DNA of 64,000 bases from Sphingobium sp. CAP-1 (GTDB lineage Bacteria; Pseudomonadota; Alphaproteobacteria; Sphingomonadales; Sphingomonadaceae), in contig NZ_CP046252.1 of NCBI RefSeq assembly GCF_009720145.1, forward strand, positions 1,240,001 to 1,304,000, in the 5' to 3' direction. Positions 61,663-64,000 of the stretch are shown one piece after another (the first letter of the stretch is position 1; each line of letters starts with the position of its first letter). A program made the translations under genes and the position numbers. Below the pieces are notes generated by a model. It did not search any database. It saw nothing but the letters and a program-made list of their open reading frames with translations, and had not been told where the DNA came from.

Positions 61663-63172
61663 TGTGAGCAAGGATCAGGATCTGGACGATTTTCTGGGCG
61701 CCAAGCCGCAGAAACCATGGCGCAAATGGGCAATCCGGGGCGGCATGGCAGCCATCCTGCTGATCGTCATCCTGTTGATCGGCTGGCGTTTTTCGGGCGA
61801 GGACAAGCCCAATTATGCGACCCGCGAAGTGCGGCAGGGCGACCTGACCGTCACCGTGTCCGCCACCGGCAACCTCAAGCCGATCAATCAGGTCGATGTC
61901 GGGTCCGAACAGTCGGGCAAGATCACCGCCGTCTATGTCGACGTGAATGATCGCGTGACCAGGGGGCAGAAGCTGGCCGAACTCGATACTCGCCGGCTGG
62001 TCGATACCGTGACCCAGAATCAGGCACAGGTCGCATCGTCGCAGGCCAGTGTCACGCAGGCGCAGGCGCAGGTCGCGCTGGCGAAGGCGACGCTCGACCG
62101 GCAGGAGACTGTGTTCCGGCTGTCGGGCGGCCGGGTGCCGGCAAAAACCGAACTGGATGCCGCCCGCGCCGACTATCAGGGCGCGATCGCCAATTTGCGG
62201 GCGGCGCAGGCACAGGTAAATGTGTCGCGCGCGCAATTGTCCACTGCCCAGACCAACCTGTCGATCGCCCAGATCGTGTCACCGGTGAACGGCGTCGTGC
62301 TGTCGCGCGACATCGAGCCGGGCCAGACCGTCGCCGCTTCGCTGAACGCGCCGGTGCTGTTCACCCTGGCCGAGGATCTGACCCAGATGGAGGTCGAAGT
62401 GTCGGTGGACGAGGCCGATGTCGGACAGGTGAAGGAAGGCCAGACCGCCAGTTTCGCGGTCGATGCCTTCCCCGGCCGCACCTTCCCGGCAAAGGTCACG
62501 CGGGTCAATGTCGGGTCGAACGCGAGCAGTTCGTCCTCCTCATCGACCACCAGCACGACCAGCAGCACCGGCACGGTGGTCGCCTATACCGCCGTGCTGT
62601 CGGTCGACAATCGCGACGAAACGCTGCGCCCCGGCATGACCGCGACGGCCGACATCGTGACGCAGGAACTGCATGACGTGCTGCTCGTCCCCAACAGCGC
62701 GCTGCGCTTCAAGCCCAGCACACAGGCGCAGGGCGGCGGCATCACCAGCGTCCTGCCCGGCCCCGGCCGGATGCGGCGCGGCGGCGCGCAGCGGCAGGTC
62801 AATTTCGGCGCGGGCAGCAGCCAGACCGTCTATATCGTCGGCGAGGACGGCAATCCCAGGGCGGTGCAGGTGATCGTCGGCGCCAGCGACGGATCGCGCA
62901 CGGTCGTCACCGGCGGCGATCTCAAGGCCGGGATGCGGGTTATCACCGGCCAGCTTGCCGCCGGCCAGCAAGCCCCGGCCGAGGACCAGAAGGACGATCA
63001 AAAGGCGGGACAGGCCGACAGCAAGGCCAGCGATCGCCGCAACAATCCGTCGGCGGATGGCAGTCCGGCCAGCGTCCGCACGCTGGGCAATTCGGGCGAC
63101 GGCGCGCCCGACACTGCGCCGGTCGCGCCCGCCACCGGATCGCGCGGCACCGGCCGGCAGAGCGGAAGCTGA
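61652..63172 (+). CDS. MacA-like periplasmic adaptor (membrane fusion protein)
   Basis: The 506-residue protein has a short cytosolic head, a membrane anchor (about residues 33-52) and a periplasmic adaptor. VSATGNLKPINQVDVGSEQS near residue 70 opens the lipoyl domain, an alpha hairpin of about 80 residues follows, then IVSPVNGVVLSRDIEPGQTV closes the lipoyl domain. A beta-barrel and a membrane-proximal domain come next, with a serine-rich insert (SSSSSSTTSTTSS-like) near 295. The last 80 residues are an Asp/Ala/Gly-rich tail unusual for MacA. It should link the inner-membrane MacB-like ABC transporter to the NodT channel. Confidence 0.9.
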   Translation: MSNDVSKDQDLDDFLGAKPQKPWRKWAIRGGMAAILLIVILLIGWRFSGEDKPNYATREVRQGDLTVTVSATGNLKPINQVDVGSEQSGKITAVYVDVNDRVTRGQKLAELDTRRLVDTVTQNQAQVASSQASVTQAQAQVALAKATLDRQETVFRLSGGRVPAKTELDAARADYQGAIANLRAAQAQVNVSRAQLSTAQTNLSIAQIVSPVNGVVLSRDIEPGQTVAASLNAPVLFTLAEDLTQMEVEVSVDEADVGQVKEGQTASFAVDAFPGRTFPAKVTRVNVGSNASSSSSSSTTSTTSSTGTVVAYTAVLSVDNRDETLRPGMTATADIVTQELHDVLLVPNSALRFKPSTQAQGGGITSVLPGPGRMRRGGAQRQVNFGAGSSQTVYIVGEDGNPRAVQVIVGASDGSRTVVTGGDLKAGMRVITGQLAAGQQAPAEDQKDDQKAGQADSKASDRRNNPSADGSPASVRTLGNSGDGAPDTAPVAPATGSRGTGRQSGS

Positions 63173-63177
63173 TCGCC

Positions 63178-63891
63178 ATGGCGTCTGTCCTTGCTGACGA
63201 TCCCATCATCTCCCTGCGCGGCGTGACCAAAATCTATGGTGAGGGGCCAACCGCCTTTCAGGCGCTGAAGGGCATCGACCTCGACATTGCGCAGGGCGAT
63301 TTCGTCGCGGTCATGGGTCCGTCCGGCTCCGGCAAATCCACGACGATGAACATCCTCGGCTGCCTCGACGTGCCATCGGGCGGGGAATTTCTGTTCAAGG
63401 GCCGCCATGTCGAAACGCTCGACCGCGACCAGCGCGCGCTGCTGCGCCGCCGCTATCTGGGCTTCGTGTTTCAGGGCTTCAACCTGCTGTCGCGAACGAC
63501 CGCACTGGAAAATGTCGAACTGCCCCTGCTCTATCGCGGCGAGGACAAGAAGGCCCGCTATGACATGGGCATGGCCGCGCTGGACAAGGTTGGCCTGAAG
63601 GATTGGTGGGATCACACGCCGGCGGAACTGTCGGGCGGGCAGCAACAGCGCGTCGCCATCGCCCGCGCCATCGTCACCCATCCCGCCGTGCTGCTGGCCG
63701 ACGAGCCGACCGGCAATCTCGATTCGGAACGGTCGGTGGAGATCATGCAATTACTGACCGACCTCAACCGCAACAGCGGCATCACCGTGCTGATGGTGAC
63801 GCATGAGCCGGACATGGCCGCCTTCGCCCGCACCATCGTCCATTTCAAGGACGGGCATGTCGAACGGATCGAACAGGGAGTGGCGGCGTGA
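63178..63891 (+). CDS. MacB-type ABC transporter ATP-binding protein
   Basis: The 237-residue protein is a LolD/MacB-type ATPase. Walker A is MGPSGSGKSTTMNILG near residue 45, the Q-loop is FVFQGFNLLSRTT, the signature is LSGGQQQRVAIARAI near 150, and Walker B is VLLADEPTGNLDS. The switch His is in MVTHEPDM. Here ATPase and permease are separate genes, unlike E. coli MacB. It starts five bases after the adaptor stop. Confidence 0.93.
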   Translation: MASVLADDPIISLRGVTKIYGEGPTAFQALKGIDLDIAQGDFVAVMGPSGSGKSTTMNILGCLDVPSGGEFLFKGRHVETLDRDQRALLRRRYLGFVFQGFNLLSRTTALENVELPLLYRGEDKKARYDMGMAALDKVGLKDWWDHTPAELSGGQQQRVAIARAIVTHPAVLLADEPTGNLDSERSVEIMQLLTDLNRNSGITVLMVTHEPDMAAFARTIVHFKDGHVERIEQGVAA

Positions 63892-63908
63892 GGATCGCGA
63901 CTCAAACC

Positions 63909-63928
63909 TTCTCCTCCAGGGAGGAGGA
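63909..63928 (+). promoter_or_regulatory. Hairpin enclosing the ribosome-binding site of the ABC permease
   Basis: TTCTCCTC and GAGGAGGA (about 63909-63916 and 63921-63928) can pair around CAGG and would hide the AGGAGG site that serves ATG 63939. It may tune permease translation. Confidence 0.4.
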
Positions 63929-63938
63929 AAGCTAAGCC

Positions 63939-64000
63939 ATGCTGGGCACCACCATCATCCTCGCCTTCCGCGCGATCAACCGGCACAAGCTGCGCAGTTT
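63939..64000 (+). CDS. MacB-type ABC transporter permease, 3'-truncated
   Basis: Only the first 20 codons are in the window: MLGTTIILAFRAINRHKLRS, the typical cytosolic start of a MacB-type permease before its first membrane helix. It lies 47 bases after the ATPase gene. Its identity is supported by this start and by the position in the operon. Confidence 0.75.
   Translation, partial: MLGTTIILAFRAINRHKLRS

Overview
The window is high-GC alphaproteobacterial chromosome, most likely from a Sphingobium/Sphingomonas-type bacterium. The indicators are an exosortase-A (XrtA) exopolysaccharide locus of the sphingomonad kind, several families of intergenic inverted repeats typical of that group, an Anbu protease cluster and the general gene content. 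The genus is inferred from content; no rRNA is present.

Layout. 1-6474: the end of a GAF-domain methionine sulfoxide reductase, a glycine-zipper envelope protein, arginyl/leucyl-protein transferase (bpt), threonine dehydratase (ilvA), and a translationally overlapping dehydrogenase/amidohydrolase pair. 6768-8048: an orphan RTX-repeat protein. 8056-24625: a long leftward exopolysaccharide operon. Read 5' to 3' it encodes export lipoprotein, chain-length regulator, tyrosine autokinase, outer-membrane protein, AAA ATPase, deacetylase, two FemAB-like proteins, glycosyltransferase, exosortase A, amidotransferase, undecaprenyl-phosphate sugar transferase and GT2. 24758-28909: the accompanying module of PLP decarboxylase and acyl ligase (leftward), with a GNAT-like protein and acyl carrier protein (rightward). 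28956-32226: trxB, then a cupin/JmjC-like plus GNAT-like pair. 32262-36396: a compact four-gene cluster of Anbu protease, transglutaminase, alpha-E protein and permuted ATP-grasp ligase, a predicted peptide or protein modification system.

36673-48854: a CAU-anticodon tRNA gene carries an integrated element of about 12.1 kb, bounded by a perfect 50-bp direct repeat of the tRNA 3' part. The element encodes integrase, a small protein, a DUF2190-like protein, gpW-like connector, a protease/major-capsid fusion, portal, one unknown protein, large and small terminase and a primase/helicase. It has no tail, lysis or recognisable repressor gene. This is the layout of a capsid-forming phage-inducible chromosomal island (cf-PICI), and I regard it as the most interesting system here. 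One opposite-strand, AT-richer membrane-protein gene (42948-44075) looks like cargo.

48992-64000: an S41 lipoprotein protease, a ferredoxin-reductase-like flavoprotein, a 2'-5' RNA ligase-like protein, mltG, and the fatty-acid genes fabF, acpP, fabG and fabD. The fab cluster is interrupted by an oppositely oriented GT87/PAP2 membrane pair. The window ends in a NodT-MacA-MacB-type efflux operon, cut by the right edge.

All functional statements are read from motifs and gene context without database searches. Start codons were chosen from ribosome-binding sites, overlaps with the previous gene and family length.
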